The notes under the pieces are model-generated. The model saw only the letters and a program-made list of their open reading frames with translations. It was not told where the DNA came from and ran no database searches. From assembly GCF_902459465.1 (NCBI RefSeq), contig NC_047083.1, positions 4,026,523 to 4,090,522 on the forward strand: a stretch of 64,000 bases of DNA. Reading direction: 5' to 3'. Shown in pieces: positions 21,500 through 32,682 of this stretch; the first letter of the stretch is position 1; every line of letters begins with the position of its first letter. The position numbers were made by a program, and so were the translations under genes. The stretch comes from Asterias rubens. Its lineage: Eukaryota > Echinodermata > Asteroidea > Forcipulatida > Asteriidae.

Positions 21500-21596
21500 A
21501 AAGAATTGACAAGAATGGGATGTGAACCAACGACCTCCGGATTGAAACGTGTTGGCGCTCTACCAACTGAGCTATCCAGCCCTATTTTGAAGGTCT
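21500..21596 (-). mobile_element. tRNA-like SINE head
   Basis: Minus strand has A box TAGCTCAGTTGGTAGAGC (21557-21574) and B-box-like GGTCGTTGGTTCACATCCC (21516-21534). The acceptor stem does not pair convincingly, so it reads as a tRNA-derived SINE and not a tRNA gene. The A' copy at about 55045-55100 has lost the A box. Confidence 0.6.
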
Positions 21597-21743
21597 CCAT
21601 TTTTGTCAATATCTTTGTTCGGGGATGTTCAACAATGTTAGAGCGCCCTCTGTTGGTCACACTCTACACCCAGAAGCCATACAACCGGGTCACACCCAAA
21701 ATACGAAACAACCTGGAAAGAGGCAGCCAAGGGACCACCTTAA

Positions 21744-22122
21744 AGGCAGTGGACACTATTGGTAATTGTCATAGTCTGGCCTTCACAGTTGGTGTATCTC
21801 AACATATGCATAAAATAACAAACCTGTGAAAGTTTGAGCTCAATCGGTCATCAAACTTGCGAGATAATAATGAAAGAAAAGAACACCCTTGTCACACGAA
21901 GTTGTGTACGTTTAGATGGTTGATTTCGAGACCTCAAGTTCTAACTCTGAGGTCTCGAAATCAAATTCGAACAAAGTTACTTCTTTCTCGAAAACTATGG
22001 CACTTCAGAGGGAGCCGTTTCTCACAATGTTTTATACCATCAACCTCTCCCCATTACTCGTCACCAAGAAAGGTTTTATGCTAACAGTTACTTTGAGTAA
22101 TTACCAATAGTGTCCACTGCTT
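21744..22122. mobile_element. TTAA-type MITE with a demonstrable empty site
   Basis: Segment A reads ...GGGACCACCTTAA, element, TTAAGGGGATGCGAC..., while segment A' reads GGGACCACCTTAAGGGGATG at 55212-55231. The comparison shows an exact TTAA target duplication. Confidence 0.92.
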
Positions 22123-22127
22123 TTAAG

Positions 22128-23404
22128 GGGATGCGACTTTTTGAAACTTAAATAATCTGACCTAAAAATTGGGACCCAAAGTTTTGCTTCCTCACACCAC
22201 AAAAAACAGTAATGACAACAAATTAAAAGTTTTTTTTTTCATTGCTCATTTTTATTTAGGCTACTTGGTTACTGAGACGATGTAAAGTACACCTAAGAAA
22301 ACTCTACAAAGTTTTAAAAAAATTCAGTCCACTTTGGTTTATCCTTCAGTATCACTTTTTTTAAAGAAAAACTCAAAGTTGTGAAATCTTTTGAACCTTG
22401 TAAAGTAGGCATTACTTAAATCTTGAACAAAACAGTTTAGAAGCTGTGGAAGACAAAATTACTATAGGCATGCGGAGGATTTGTCTTTTTAAACCGCTAA
22501 GCTCGAGTGTTCTACAATTATAACTATCGTCTTTTAGTTATGATTATTGTTATAATGAAATCAACCGAATGCGAAGAATAATCGATTTAAAACACATGAT
22601 ACTTGTCTGATGAATCACTATACTCTTTTTTCAGGTCCCAGGATTACCAACCAAATTTCCACGTGATTTTCATGATAATCAAACAACAGCTGAATGTCAG
22701 TCAACAAGCAAAATGCAACAAATTAATGAAAAAATTGGTTTGGTAGTCTTGTTTTTATCAAGGAAGAAATTTCATGCTAAGCAAATTTGTGTGCTTACAG
22801 ACAGGCTTTATGAAATTGGGCCCAGATCAGAACTGACAGGGGATTTTTCCTCAGATTCTGGGTCAGGTTGACCCGTTTCTGGGTCACTTTGATACAAACT
22901 ACGGGTAAAACTGACCCGAATATGACCTAAAGGGACCCGGATTTCAGGTCAAGTCTGTGTGATTGTGGCTCAATTCCACTACTGTGTGCAGAGGAGGGTT
23001 TAGACAGTTTTTAAAATAAATGTAATATTTGATCGTGGAAGAGAAATTAAAGAACCCATAATGGTCACCACCATTGCTTAATTTAATTACTTAATCGAGA
23101 TATAATAATAATTGTAAGCAATATCTTGTCCAAAGTATACACGTTTAGAGTTAATTATCACTAGATCAAGATCCGCGGTTTGGGTGGATTGTTCACGGGT
23201 GTTATGCTTAAGTATTTTATATTTTTTTGTATCAATTCAAAACTGTAAGATGGTGTGTACATAATAATTATACTCATTTTAAAGAGTTTAAACACATAAT
23301 GTCGTACCAACTTTTTAAATGAACGTGTTTATCATGATTTTGACACCTGCTCAAAATGGTTTGTACAAACACATACAAGAATATAAACCAATGGGTACAA
23401 AACT
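22128..23404. other. Non-coding part of segment A
   Basis: No gene seen. About 22660-22826 is a diverged CCCAATTTCATAG-type element ending CTTTATGAAATTGGGCCCA. The block 22850-22970 is rich in GGGTCA/TGACCC words (palindromic). Confidence 0.5.
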
Positions 23405-23752
23405 TAAGCAAAGGACACCTTGTTAGTAATTGTCGAAGACCAGTATTCTCTAAATTAATAACAAACCTGTGAAAATTTGAGCTCAATTGGTCGTTGAAGT
23501 TGTGAGAAGACGAAGAAAGAATATAGCACAATATTGTCGCAAAGGTTGTGTGCTTTCAAATGCTTGAATTTGATACCTCAGCCGAGGTTCGAATCAATTC
23601 AACCTCTTTCTCAAAAACTACGTGACTTCAGAGGGAGCCGGTTCTCACAATGTTTTATACCATGATCAACAGCTGCTCTCCATTGCTCGTAACCAAGTAA
23701 GTTTTTATGCTAACAATTATTTTGAGTAATTACCAACAGTGTTCACTGCTTT
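23405..23752. mobile_element. TTAA-type MITE, diverged
   Basis: Shared with segment A' (56886-57236), so older than the duplication. Ends GTTCACTGCTTTTA. Confidence 0.65.
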
Positions 23753-23926
23753 TACGCTTATACAAATATGTTGACAATCTGTTTTCAGAGTGTAGTATAG
23801 GCCTGTACGTATTTTTTTCGATAGCTAGTGATAATTAAAACGTCATCCGTCGTGAGGGAAAACACTGGTTATTATTATTATTTTGTATTAATGTTATTAT
23901 TAGTATAATAATTGTTTTTATTTTGT

Positions 23927-24030
23927 TTAGACGTCGATGCATCCAAGGTTCAAGTTCGCAACGTCGACAAAGAGGACCCTACCTACAATACCGAAGCATG
24001 CGTGAAAGTTGCTACCACTTATGTTGATGT
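23927..24030 (-). CDS. Secreted protein copy 1 exon 5 (stop codon)
   Basis: 104 nt, acceptor GAAAATTTCAG, stop TAA at 23927-23929. Encodes DINISGSNFHACFGIVGRV then ANLNLGCIDV. The opposite strand is also open here but the minus frame shows conservative replacements between paralogues and fits the splice phase. Confidence 0.85.
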
Positions 24031-27000
24031 CTGAAATTTTCAGACATAAGGTCAGGAACTTCGCAATACCGACGCACACATATGGCGGATTCACAGCTAG
24101 TAGAGTAAAACAAAAAGAGAAACAAAATTAATTTAAAACACTGGGAGTTTTTGAACGCTAGGTGGCAGCAAACTTACCAGGTGAATTCCCTATAACGCGT
24201 GCGATTAGCTTCCCCCAGTGTACCGGGGTTTACACTCGTGATAGCCACAGAGACCCCGCTCGTGAGCTGGGTATGTGGTAGTCTTGGCCCAATACGTAAG
24301 TGCTCCATATTGGATAGTGTACTACGCTCCTGAGCTGGGTCTGTGGTACACTGGTCCCAAGACAGATACTTGCTTTTCAAAACCAGCAATTTTGTTGGAC
24401 ACAATTATTTCATTGGACGAACGTGCAGTCACGTAAGCATTCTGTATCTGTGTTTTGATTGGTCGGAGGTGTGACGTTTGACAGCTGCACTGACAGTCGT
24501 CTGCATATGAATGTAGGTGAAAGGTGAAGATGGACGAGGGTTGACCTGTAGGCTAGAGGCCACTCTCACGAGCCTCGAAGTGTGACGTCAGAGGTCAGGC
24601 TAGGTCTGGAGTGCAGTTTCGACCCCAAACAAATCCCAACCGAGTCAACAAGTCAGTTACCGGTTGGTCTGCTGAACAGCATCGTCACCGCGTCTCAACC
24701 GAGACGCGAAAACGCTCAACCGATGACCATATCTATGCCGATGACCAATGTTTCCGGTTGGGGTCGTCAAAACGCACTCATGTGGTGACTGACATCGGGA
24801 GAGACACGAGTATCACGTGTAAGCTAATCGAGCGCAAGGTCACATACGCAGTTTTGAGCATGCGCATAATTATTACCGATAATATAGTCTGGTTCCCAGA
24901 CCCAAAAATCTCCGACTAGGCTCTGTCGAATTTAGGGTCCGGTATCACCCAAAATCACGTGACCAAAAAGGAGGAATTCCTCCTCTTTCGAAGTTATCCG
25001 AAATGTTCCGAACGTGTTATCGTCAACAAAAAGTCCAATTGGAAATGAAAATAACGTGTAAACTCAATGGGGGACTTTGGAAAGCTGAGGGTAAAGGTCT
25101 GGGTATGTGCACATCACAGAGCACCATGTATTAAATGGACACGTTGTCTTGGGTCGGACGAGTTGGTCTATAAAAACCGTTTGCAACCGTTTGTTATAAA
25201 ATATCCATTATTATGGATAGGAAGATGTTGTAATAGATTACTATCCCCACAAACACGCCTCGAAATTGCGTGGTTTTCTTTTTACTTTGCGGACTAACAC
25301 GGTCGGCCATTTGATGGGAGTCCAAACGGCCGACCGTTTTAGTTGATGAGGTAAAAGGAAAATCGTACAATTTCGAGGCGTGTTTGTGTGGATCATTGTA
25401 TTCTACTTTTACAACATCCTCCCACCCAAATGCATGTTATAACAAACGGTTGCAAACGCTTTTCAAAGACCAACTCGACCAATTCAAGGCAACGTGTTCC
25501 TTTAAAGTGGTAAGTCTTCTGCCACCTAGCTTCACTGCACGCTGACATTAGTTCCTTTTCGAAGGGAAGATGTTAGGCGAAGCTAGAAAGATGCTAGGCG
25601 GAGCTAGAAAGATGTTAGGCGGAGCTAAGATATGTTAGGCAGAGTTAGAAGGACAGATGTTAGGCGCCGAGCTAGAAAGATGCTAGGCGGAGTTAGGAAC
25701 ATATTTTAGGCAGAGCTAAAAGGATACAGATGTTCTAAAAGCTAAAAGGATAGATAAGTTGAGCTAGAAGGATAGATGCCAGAATTGATTTATTTTTTAT
25801 TAAGGGTCAATAATGGGGCAAACAAGACAAGATTCTTGGCTTACCCGACACCTCCTGGTTGACGATGGTGTCCCCGTTGACTCTCAGGATGATGTGAACG
25901 CCGTAGTTCTCCGGGATGTAGTCAACAATCAGCTCAGCTGAAAAAAAAGATAATATTATTAGAAAATTTTATTTAACATCCAAGCAGATCCTTGCCATTT
26001 GATTGGAGGAATGTCCATCACGTGATAGCAAATAAAGTACCACTGCACGCTGAGTCACCCACCATGCTTTTTCGTTCCATTCGAAAAAGCTGAGTAAAAA
26101 CATCACTGCGTGCGTGGCGTGCGCGTGTCTTTGGTAACGCAGCAGTGTTACTGCCAAGGCAGCAAAAATACTACCATTCGGTTTCTGCGTGTCTAAAAAT
26201 AGCTGTACAGAACGCGCATTGTGACTGTTGAATCCAACAGGCCGACCTAAAGAGAAACGGGTGTAATTTCACAATCAAAATTTGTAGTATCTTCCAATCA
26301 AAATGACAAAGATCTACTTGGATGTTATATAAAACAAATAACGAATGTTTTTCATTCGTGCAATGATGCAAATATTATGTTCATTCGTTGAAAGCTGGAA
26401 TGTTCCATTCAACTCGGCTCCGCCTCGTTGAATTGGAAAATTACATCTTTCAACCCATGAACGTATTCGCACCATTGCACTCATAAACATTCATTTTGTG
26501 TATAATACTTTACTGAAAATATAAAAATTAAACGTTGTTGGTGTTTGTCACCCACACCTCTATAGACTTGATTCAAGTCTTAGATCGCGGTTATTCTTCT
26601 GCATCTCAGCCACGAAAACGCCCCCCTCATTCACTGACTCCCAGCATTTCGATAATACCCAATGGTCAACTTAGCACACATGGCGTGATATAGAGCGCCA
26701 ATGTATCATTGAGCGCAGTAATTAGATTGGGTATAACTAATTGTTGACACACTTCTTGAATTTGCATATCAAGTCAGACTCTGATGAAGTTTTTGGGAGC
26801 ATTCCATGGTCTGGAGAGCAAACATAAAAAAAGGTGCGACTTGCAGACTTGCGAATCTTTGACGGGGTTTGGTTCCGTGATACAAGTATAGTGTCTCTAC
26901 AACGCATCTTTGGGTGCGTTCGTTTAGCTCCCCTGGGTCGACCCCGGTGCGTGGCGTGTTTTTTTTTACCAGGACGAACGTGGGTAATTATCTGCACACA

Positions 27001-29069
27001 CTCGTCCTGGGAAAAAAAAACCGCCACACACCGGGGTCGACTCAGGGAAGCTAAACGAACGCACCCATTGTTTCAGACTTGTTCTTCCTTCCTGATCATG
27101 CTTCAGCTGAAGTCTTTTATTATTTGAATGAGAAATTACCTCTATCTGAAAACTACGTTACTTCAGAGGGAGTCATTTCTCACAATGTTTTGTACTATCA
27201 ACAGCTGTCCACTGCTCGTTACCAAGTTAGTTTTAATACTAAAAATTATTGTGAAAAAATTACCAATAGTATCCGTATGCCTATAATCAATCAGTATAAT
27301 TTGAATCCTTTTTTTTCAGTCACTCTAATGGCATCGATCTGAGTGCTGCACTGCATAACAAATCATAGTAAGGGGCATGTACATTTACTAATAAATACAA
27401 TTAAAACAAATCAGCAGACTATTACCATTGACATCGATAGTATATGACCAAAACCCTAGGTCTATTGGAACGGAAATGGCTCCTGAGCAGGTCCCGACAT
27501 CTCCCGACACCGAACACTGTCCGTTGGCAGAGATTGCTGGCTCATCTGGATTTGCAGAATAGACACAAATAAATATTAAAGAATGAACAATAACAGTAGT
27601 TAATTAAAGTAAATTATGAACTACAGAATTATGCAGTTGGCTTTATACTTCGATTCCAGTTTTTCTGGAAACTTCGGAGATCATTACATGCTTTACGGTA
27701 AAAAAAAAAAAAAAAAGGGAAAATATGTTACTTTGCGATGTTGCCAAAGATACAAAATTGTTATACAATTCAAAAAGGAGATTGCACTGAAACATTTCAA
27801 AATCACCCAAAAGAAAACATTTAAACACAACCAAATCCAGATTATTGAAGAACAATGAAACACCGTATTAATAGGAGGAAGGGACAGCAAGTTAAAAACA
27901 ACAACCATAGAATGGACTAAAAACCATCAAACACCCAAACTAAATTGTTACAGAGATCAACTTTTCAAACAATGAAGAAACAAAATGAAATTCAGCAAAG
28001 CTCACGACTTGCCATTTTTCGTTCAAGTAGGTCTTTAGACAGAAAGAAAGAAATATACACCAATGACGTCACTTACACAAATTAGCATCCGAGCTCAAAC
28101 CGTACATGCTGGCCTTCTTCGCAACCGACACCATCTTCAAGAAGAACTCCTTTTCCTCGGAAGTCATCTCCACTCTCTCGATGTCTTTGATCTACAAACA
28201 GTCAAAGTCATCCTCATCGTTAACAATCCCCAGACGTGACACTTGTGTCCTTTAAGACATTGGACACCTTTGGTAACAGTCTTCTCGCTTAGTGAGTCTC
28301 AACATAATTAAATGCATAAATGACAAAACTGTGAACATTTGAACTCAATTATTGGTCGTCGAAGATGCGAGATAATAATGGAAGAAAAAAATACCGTTGT
28401 CACGCAAAGTTATGTGCTTTCAGATGCTTGATTTCTGGTCTTCAAAATTTAATTCTGAGGTCTTTAAATAAAATTCAAACATTTTGGGTTTAGTGGAAAT
28501 GATTCTTTAGAGGGAACCGTTTCTCATAATGTTTTATACTATCAACAGCTCTCCATTGTTCGTTAACCGAGTCAGTGTTTAAATTGTTAATTATTTTGAG
28601 TAATTACCAATAGTGTCCATGGGTCGATTTCACAAAGAGTTAGAAAGACGTATTAAAAAACGTATGGCTAGTCTTAAGTTAGGACAGTAACTCGAGTAAC
28701 TCGTCCTAACTCGAGATAAGAAAAGTCTTAACTCTTTATGAAATCCATCCCAGAGCCCTTAGGACAAAATGGGGTGGGGGGGGGGGGTAAAGCAAAGAGT
28801 ATCAGGGCTGAATCATTTTAGCAAATTTTCTGTCACAGGTAAGTTTGTTTGAGTGTAAATTCGTAAGCAACAATCAAATGGTTCAAAAACCAAAGCAAGA
28901 ATATTCACACCGAGTAGGATAGGGGCCAAATAATTTGGCACACATGTCTGAAACAATATTAGGCCCTAAATAAAATGAAAACAAAGTGACAAACCTGTAC
29001 GGACTTGGCAGTCACAGCGACGGCACACATGCCCAACACGAAGGCAAACTTCAAGAACCCACTCATCAT
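23927..29069 (-). CDS. Small secreted protein, DUF4773-like, copy 1, 5 exons
   Basis: Join on the minus strand: 29069-28995, 28191-28077, 27545-27426, 25937-25845, 24030-23927; 507 nt, 168 residues plus stop. Phases 0,1,1,1 fit and all borders are GT-AG. Residues 1-21 form a signal peptide (MMSGFLKFAFVLGMCAVAVTA). Residues 26-63 look helical and charged. The rest reads as beta strands: GQCSVSGDVGTCSGAISVP, ELIVDYIPENYGVHI, RVNGDTIVNQEVS, FHACFGIVGRV and LNLGCIDV at the end. The spacing of YIPENxG, NGxTxxN, FHxC and the final GC resembles secreted DUF4773 proteins, known mainly from arthropods, but this is recalled and weak. Four cysteines remain after signal cleavage, enough for two disulfides. 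Function is unknown. An AATAAA lies directly after the stop (23917-23922). Confidence 0.8.
24140..25130. other. Intron 4 of secreted protein copy 1
   Basis: No exon seen. Has a repeated GCTCGTGAGCTGGGTMTGTGGTA-like pair (24255 and 24330) and the word CTAGGTGGCAGCAAACTTAC at about 24160, which recurs inverted elsewhere in the region. Confidence 0.45.
25131..25505. mobile_element. Hairpin MITE, GGACACGTTGTCTTGG type
   Basis: Near-perfect inverted repeat centred on GGTCGGCCATTTGATGGGAG (about 25300-25320). Ends TTAAATGGACACGTTG and CAACGTGTTCCTTTAAA. Copy in A' at 58468-58842. Confidence 0.8.
25569..25745 (+). repeat. About 21-bp minisatellite, GATGCTAGGCGGAGCTAGAAA
   Basis: Roughly eight degenerate units alternating GATGTTAGGCGGAGCTA and variants in intron 4 of secreted protein copy 1. 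The A' copy at 58908-59110 has about two more units. Confidence 0.85.
25845..25937 (-). CDS. Secreted protein copy 1 exon 4
   Basis: 93 nt, phase 1 to 1, acceptor TTTTTTTCAG, donor GTAAGC. Encodes AELIVDYIPENYGVHIILR and VNGDTIVNQEVS, the part most like DUF4773. Confidence 0.9.
26909..27065. mobile_element. Hairpin MITE, GGGTGCGTTCGTTTAGCT ends
   Basis: Arms GGTGCGTTCGTTTAGCTCCC and inverse GGGAAGCTAAACGAACGCAC; inside GTCGACCCCGG and its inverse. Copy in A' at 61127-61279; half copies around 30780-30960. Confidence 0.75.
27075..27285. mobile_element. TTAA-type MITE fragment
   Basis: Contains TCAGAGGGAGTCATTTCTCA and ACTATCAACAGCTGTCC, the right half of the family; shared with A' (61285-61490). 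Confidence 0.6.
27426..27545 (-). CDS. Secreted protein copy 1 exon 3
   Basis: 120 nt, phase 1 to 1, acceptor GCAAATCCAG, donor GTAATA. Encodes EPAISANGQCSVSGDVGTCS and DLGFWSYTIDVN. Eight bases differ from the paralogue, seven changing residues. Confidence 0.88.
28077..28191 (-). CDS. Secreted protein copy 1 exon 2
   Basis: 115 nt, phase 0 to 1, acceptor TTTGTAG, donor GTAAGT. Encodes IKDIERVEMTSEEKEFFLKM then SVAKKASMYGLSSDANL. Only one base differs in the paralogue. Confidence 0.85.
28256..28620. mobile_element. TTAA-type MITE
   Basis: In intron 1 of secreted protein copy 1, flanked on the left by TTAA; also in A' from 63902 to the edge. Directly followed by a CGATTTCAC-type element (28624-28755). 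Confidence 0.7.
28995..29069 (-). CDS. Secreted protein copy 1 exon 1 (signal peptide)
   Basis: 75 nt, 25 codons, phase 0 at donor GTTTGT. Tandem ATGs at 29069 and 29066; the first is taken. A TATA box lies about 100 bp upstream. Confidence 0.8.
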
Positions 29070-29171
29070 GATGGGATAAGAATCTTCTGAATCGAAGGTA
29101 GAACTGGAAAACTGATTTCAGTAACCACTTTGGTCAAGTTGGTGTATGATTTGTCAGCGTGGACGGTGCCC

Positions 29172-29179
29172 TTTATAAA
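29172..29179 (-). promoter_or_regulatory. TATA box of secreted protein copy 1
   Basis: TTTATAAA within CTTTATAAAGG, about 100 bp upstream of the first ATG, which would give a transcription start near 29145 and a short leader. Confidence 0.6.
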
Positions 29180-29239
29180 GGCTTGATGTATCGAGGGTGA
29201 GGGTATGGGTTTGCTTGGTAACTTCATGGTAATTGGTTT

Positions 29240-29860
29240 GTTCTAACCCGGATCTGATTTCATAGCCGGATCTTCCAAATATTATTAATTTTTATTCATT
29301 GTTTCTCTTTAAAAAAAAAATTATCCAGGGGTTGTTATTGTATTAACAGCTTTTTATTTGATTTTGCTGAAAGTCGTCATGGCCCAATTTCATGGCTCTG
29401 CTTCCTGACGAATTCTGTGCTTACGGTCACCATTCTCAGCTTGAACGGCAAGCGACAAATTTCTACGCAAGATAATATCGAAGTCTTAAAGGCAGTGGAC
29501 ACTATTGGTTATTACTCAAAATAATTATTGGCATATAAACCTTTTTTGGTGACGAGTAACGGGGAGAGGTTGATGGTATAAAACATTGTGAGAAACGGCT
29601 CCCTCTGAAGTGCCATAGTTTTCGAGAAAGACGTAATTTTCCACGAATTTGATTTCGAGGCCTCAAATTTAGAACTTGGGGTCTCGAAATCAACCATCTT
29701 TAAACGCACACAACTTCGTGTGACAAGGGTTATTTTTCTTTAATTATTATCTCGCAACTTCGATGACCGATTGAGCTCAAGATTTCACAGGTTTGTTATT
29801 TTATGCACCAACTGTGAAGGCTAGTCTTTGACAATTACCAAGTGTCCAGTGTCTTTCAAG
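29240..29860. repeat. Local inverted repeat, arm 1
   Basis: Reverse complement of about 32683-33345: shares CGGATCTGATTTCATAGCCG, AGCTTTTTATTTGATTTTGC, GACAAATTTCTACGCAAGAT and the adjoining TTAA-type MITE. Confidence 0.8.
29490..29856. mobile_element. TTAA-type MITE
   Basis: Left flank TTAA, starts AGGCAGTGGACACTATTGG; right flank altered to TTCA. Confidence 0.75.
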
Positions 29861-29894
29861 ACACTGGACACTATTGGTAATTGTCCAGTGTCTT
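29859..29894. mobile_element. 36-bp micro-element of two TTAA-MITE ends only
   Basis: AGACACTGGACACTATTGG followed at once by its inverse tip GGTAATTGTCCAGTGTCTT, between TTCA and TTAA. It is all terminal repeat with no body, sitting between two full-size relatives. Confidence 0.65.
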
Positions 29895-29898
29895 TTAA

Positions 29899-30245
29899 GA
29901 CACTGGACATTATTGGTAATTGTCAAAGACCAGTCTTCTCACATTGTGTATCTCAACACAGGCACAAAATAACAAACCTGTGAAAATTTGAGTTCAATTG
30001 ATGGCCGAAGTTGCGAGATAACTATCAAAGAAAAAACACCCTTGTCACACGAAGTTGTGTGCTTTGATTTCGAGACCTCAAAATCTAATTCCGACGTCTC
30101 GAAATCAAGTTTTGTGGTAAAATGACTTCCTTCTCGAAAACTAAATACGTCACTTCATATGGATCCGTTTCTCACAATGTATTTTACTATCAATCTCTTC
30201 CCATTACTCGCTACCAAGGTTTATGCTAATAATTATTGTAAGTAT
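29899..30245. mobile_element. TTAA-type MITE, right end truncated
   Basis: Begins GACACTGGACATTATTGG after TTAA; lost after GCTAATAATTATTGTAAG. Confidence 0.65.
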
Positions 30246-30354
30246 TAATTTTTGTGTACTTACTAAACTAAGAGTAACACAACACACTCTTTACATTTCG
30301 AGTTGTCCGTTATATTGCTTTCTAAAAATAGTGGTGATTATTTAACTCTGTTAA

Positions 30355-30732
30355 AGACAGTGGACACTATTGGTAATCGTCAAAGACCAGTCTTCTCACT
30401 TGGTGTATCTCAACATTATGCATACAATAACAAACCTGTGAAAATTTGAGCTCAATCGGTCGTCGAAGTTGCGAGATAATAATGAAAGAAAAAAACACCC
30501 TTGTCACACGAAGTTGTGTGCTTTCTGATGCTTGATTTCGAGACCTCAAATTCTAAACTTGAGGTCTCGAAATCAAATTCGTGGAAAATTACTTCTTTCT
30601 CAAAAACTACGTTACTTTAGAGGGAGCCGTTTCTCACAATGTTTTATACTATCAACAGCTCCCCATTAGTCGTTATCAAGTAAGGTGTTATGCTAATAAT
30701 TATTATAAGTTATTACAAAGTGTTCACGGCCT
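30355..30732. mobile_element. TTAA-type MITE
   Basis: Flanked by TTAA on both sides; starts AGACAGTGGACACTATTGG. Internal inverted centre GAGACCTCAAATTCTAAACT. Confidence 0.8.
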
Positions 30733-31231
30733 TTAAAGGCACTAGACACATTTGGTTATCGTCAAATAGCTTTGACGTCATTCCAGGGGCTCACCTGGGT
30801 CAGCCCGCAGTGTCCTGCTTGTGGAGTGCGTCACTTGGGGGCTGGCCCTAGGTGCATGACGTCATAACGAGAGGGCGAGTGTGGCCGTTCGATTTGCTAA
30901 AGGCAGGGGCTCACCCGAGTGAGCACCGCGGGGTTGACCCAGGGAAGCTAATCGAACGCACCAAATTATAAGAAAACATCAAAACAAAAGCGAATCCATA
31001 TTACTGCAAAAACAACACACACAAAACCCCATAACAACAGGATCAGGAACAACAATTTAAAAACCCAAAGCCAAACACGAATGGACTTTAACCCTATACA
31101 GCCAAAAATAAAACTGGGCTGGGCTGACAATTATATACATGTTTTTTTTCCCATTTTTTTTCAAGCATACATTAAAAAACAACCTACAAAAAAGGTCCAC
31201 CCTCGCCTAGACATTCGAAAGGACTCGTACC

Positions 31232-31821
31232 CCCTTTACGGCACTGTACCCGTTTGGTAATTGTCAAAGACCAGTCTTCTCGCCAAATTTACTTAGCATG
31301 AAATTTCTTCCTCGATAAAAACAGGATTACCAACCAAGTTTCCACGTGATTTTCAGGATATGCAAACAACAGCTGAATATCAGTGACAAGAAATATGCAA
31401 CAAATGGAAATTTCGTTGGTAATCCTGTCTTTATAAAGGAAGAAATTTTATGCTAAGCAAATTTGTGTGCTTAGCAGCTCTATGAAATTGGGCCCTGGTC
31501 TATCCAAACATCAGCATCAAATGACAAGCCTGTATGTACACATTTTTGCTCAATTGGTCATCGAAGTTGCGAGAAAATGATGAAAGAAATAACACTCATG
31601 TTGGACGAATTTGTATGCTTTCAGATAGGAATAAAATACTCCTGGCTAGAATGTCTTTCAATATTTCAGTGAGAAATTACCTCTTTCTGAAAATCTATGC
31701 TTCTTCAGAGGGAGCCGTTTCTTACAATGTTTTATACTATTAACAGCTCTCCAATGCTCGTTACCAAGTAAGTTTTTAAGTTAATATTTGTTTTGAGTAA
31801 TTACCAAACGTGTACCTTCCC
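31232..31821. mobile_element. GGGAAGGTACAC-type MITE with a CCCAATTTCATAG-type element nested inside
   Basis: Outer ends near GCACTGTACCCGTTTGG and CCAAACGTGTACCTTCCC; the nested element spans about 31289-31497 and ends CTATGAAATTGGGCCC. Confidence 0.6.
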
Positions 31822-32056
31822 TTTAAGCCAAATAGCATCTTTAACGTCACCCCATTTCACTTCAAACATTAGCCCCACAGTCAAACCCGACGTACATGTG
31901 TAGCCCTTTTCACACTATAGTTATTTACCGGGAAATTCCCGGGAACTTGTTGTCAATATTTTTACACCTCACATAAACCCTGCTCAGGGGTAGGGTTAAA
32001 TCCATGAGTTAACCCGGGGGTAACACGTTGTTCCTGTGAAAAAGAAGCTAGTGTGA

Positions 32057-32296
32057 ACAGTTGATAGTGTAGGCTAAGTCACAATTAAATCAAACTGGAC
32101 AAGGCAGTTCAAGTCCACAGTTGATAGTGTAGGCTAAGTCACAATTAAATCCAACTGGTCAAGGCAGTTCACGTCCACAGTTGATAGTGTAGGCTAAGTC
32201 ACAATTAAATCAAACTGGACAAGGCAGTTCACGTCCACAGTTAATAGTGTAGACTAAGTCACAATTAAATCAAACAAGTCAAGGCAGTTCACGTCC
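32057..32296 (+). repeat. 60-bp tandem repeat, four units
   Basis: Unit begins ACAGTTGATAGTGTAGGCTA and ends AGGCAGTTCACGTCC; four head-to-tail copies with a few substitutions, followed by a partial unit ACAGTTAGGC. Confidence 0.92.
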
Positions 32297-32682
32297 ACAG
32301 TTAGGCTACGACCATAATATGTTTGCAACGTCCGGCCTTGAACAAGGCGATCAATTGAGCATGCACTCGAAAATATTTAACGACTTGTCAACAAGTCTAC
32401 TTCAGAGCAAAGAAAATATTTAACGACAAATGGCTACAAAGTTAAGTCTACTTTAACTGGTATTATGGTTTGTTTAAGGTCGTTCATGTGTGTCGTGTAT
32501 AACCCGTGATCGTGTAGTCAGCATGTCAGTGATGATTATTATACGGGTGGTTATACACACGTGATCTGAGGGCGCGCGTCATCATCAACTTGACCAATCA
32601 GGGTCGAGCGTATAGCAGTGATGATGATGAACTTTATTTTTCTATGTACTGGTATCAACATATCCCTCAAATTCTCAATTAA

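Larger units (their letters stand above)
20095..28357. repeat. Segment A of a large direct duplication
   Basis: Co-linear with 53472-64000 from ATTAAACTAACAATAA onward. Shared non-coding sequence differs by only a few percent by eye. The right limit is set only by the window edge in the second copy. Differences are mostly transposon insertions in one copy or the other. Confidence 0.9.

Noticed and set aside
21500-21596. Functional tRNA gene
   Set aside because: A and B boxes are present but the acceptor stem does not pair and no CCA-end structure follows; better explained as a SINE head.
21857-22110. Recurrent 60-90 residue open frames such as those reading RWLISRPQVL and SRNQIRGKLLLSRK
   Set aside because: They recur in every TTAA-type MITE on either strand, carry random stops and follow the nucleotide hairpin. 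They are translations of a non-coding transposon.
23931-24035. Plus-strand exon reading VDASKVQVRNVDK to a stop
   Set aside because: It is the opposite strand of exon 5 of the secreted protein; the minus frame fits splice phase and shows conservative replacements between paralogues.
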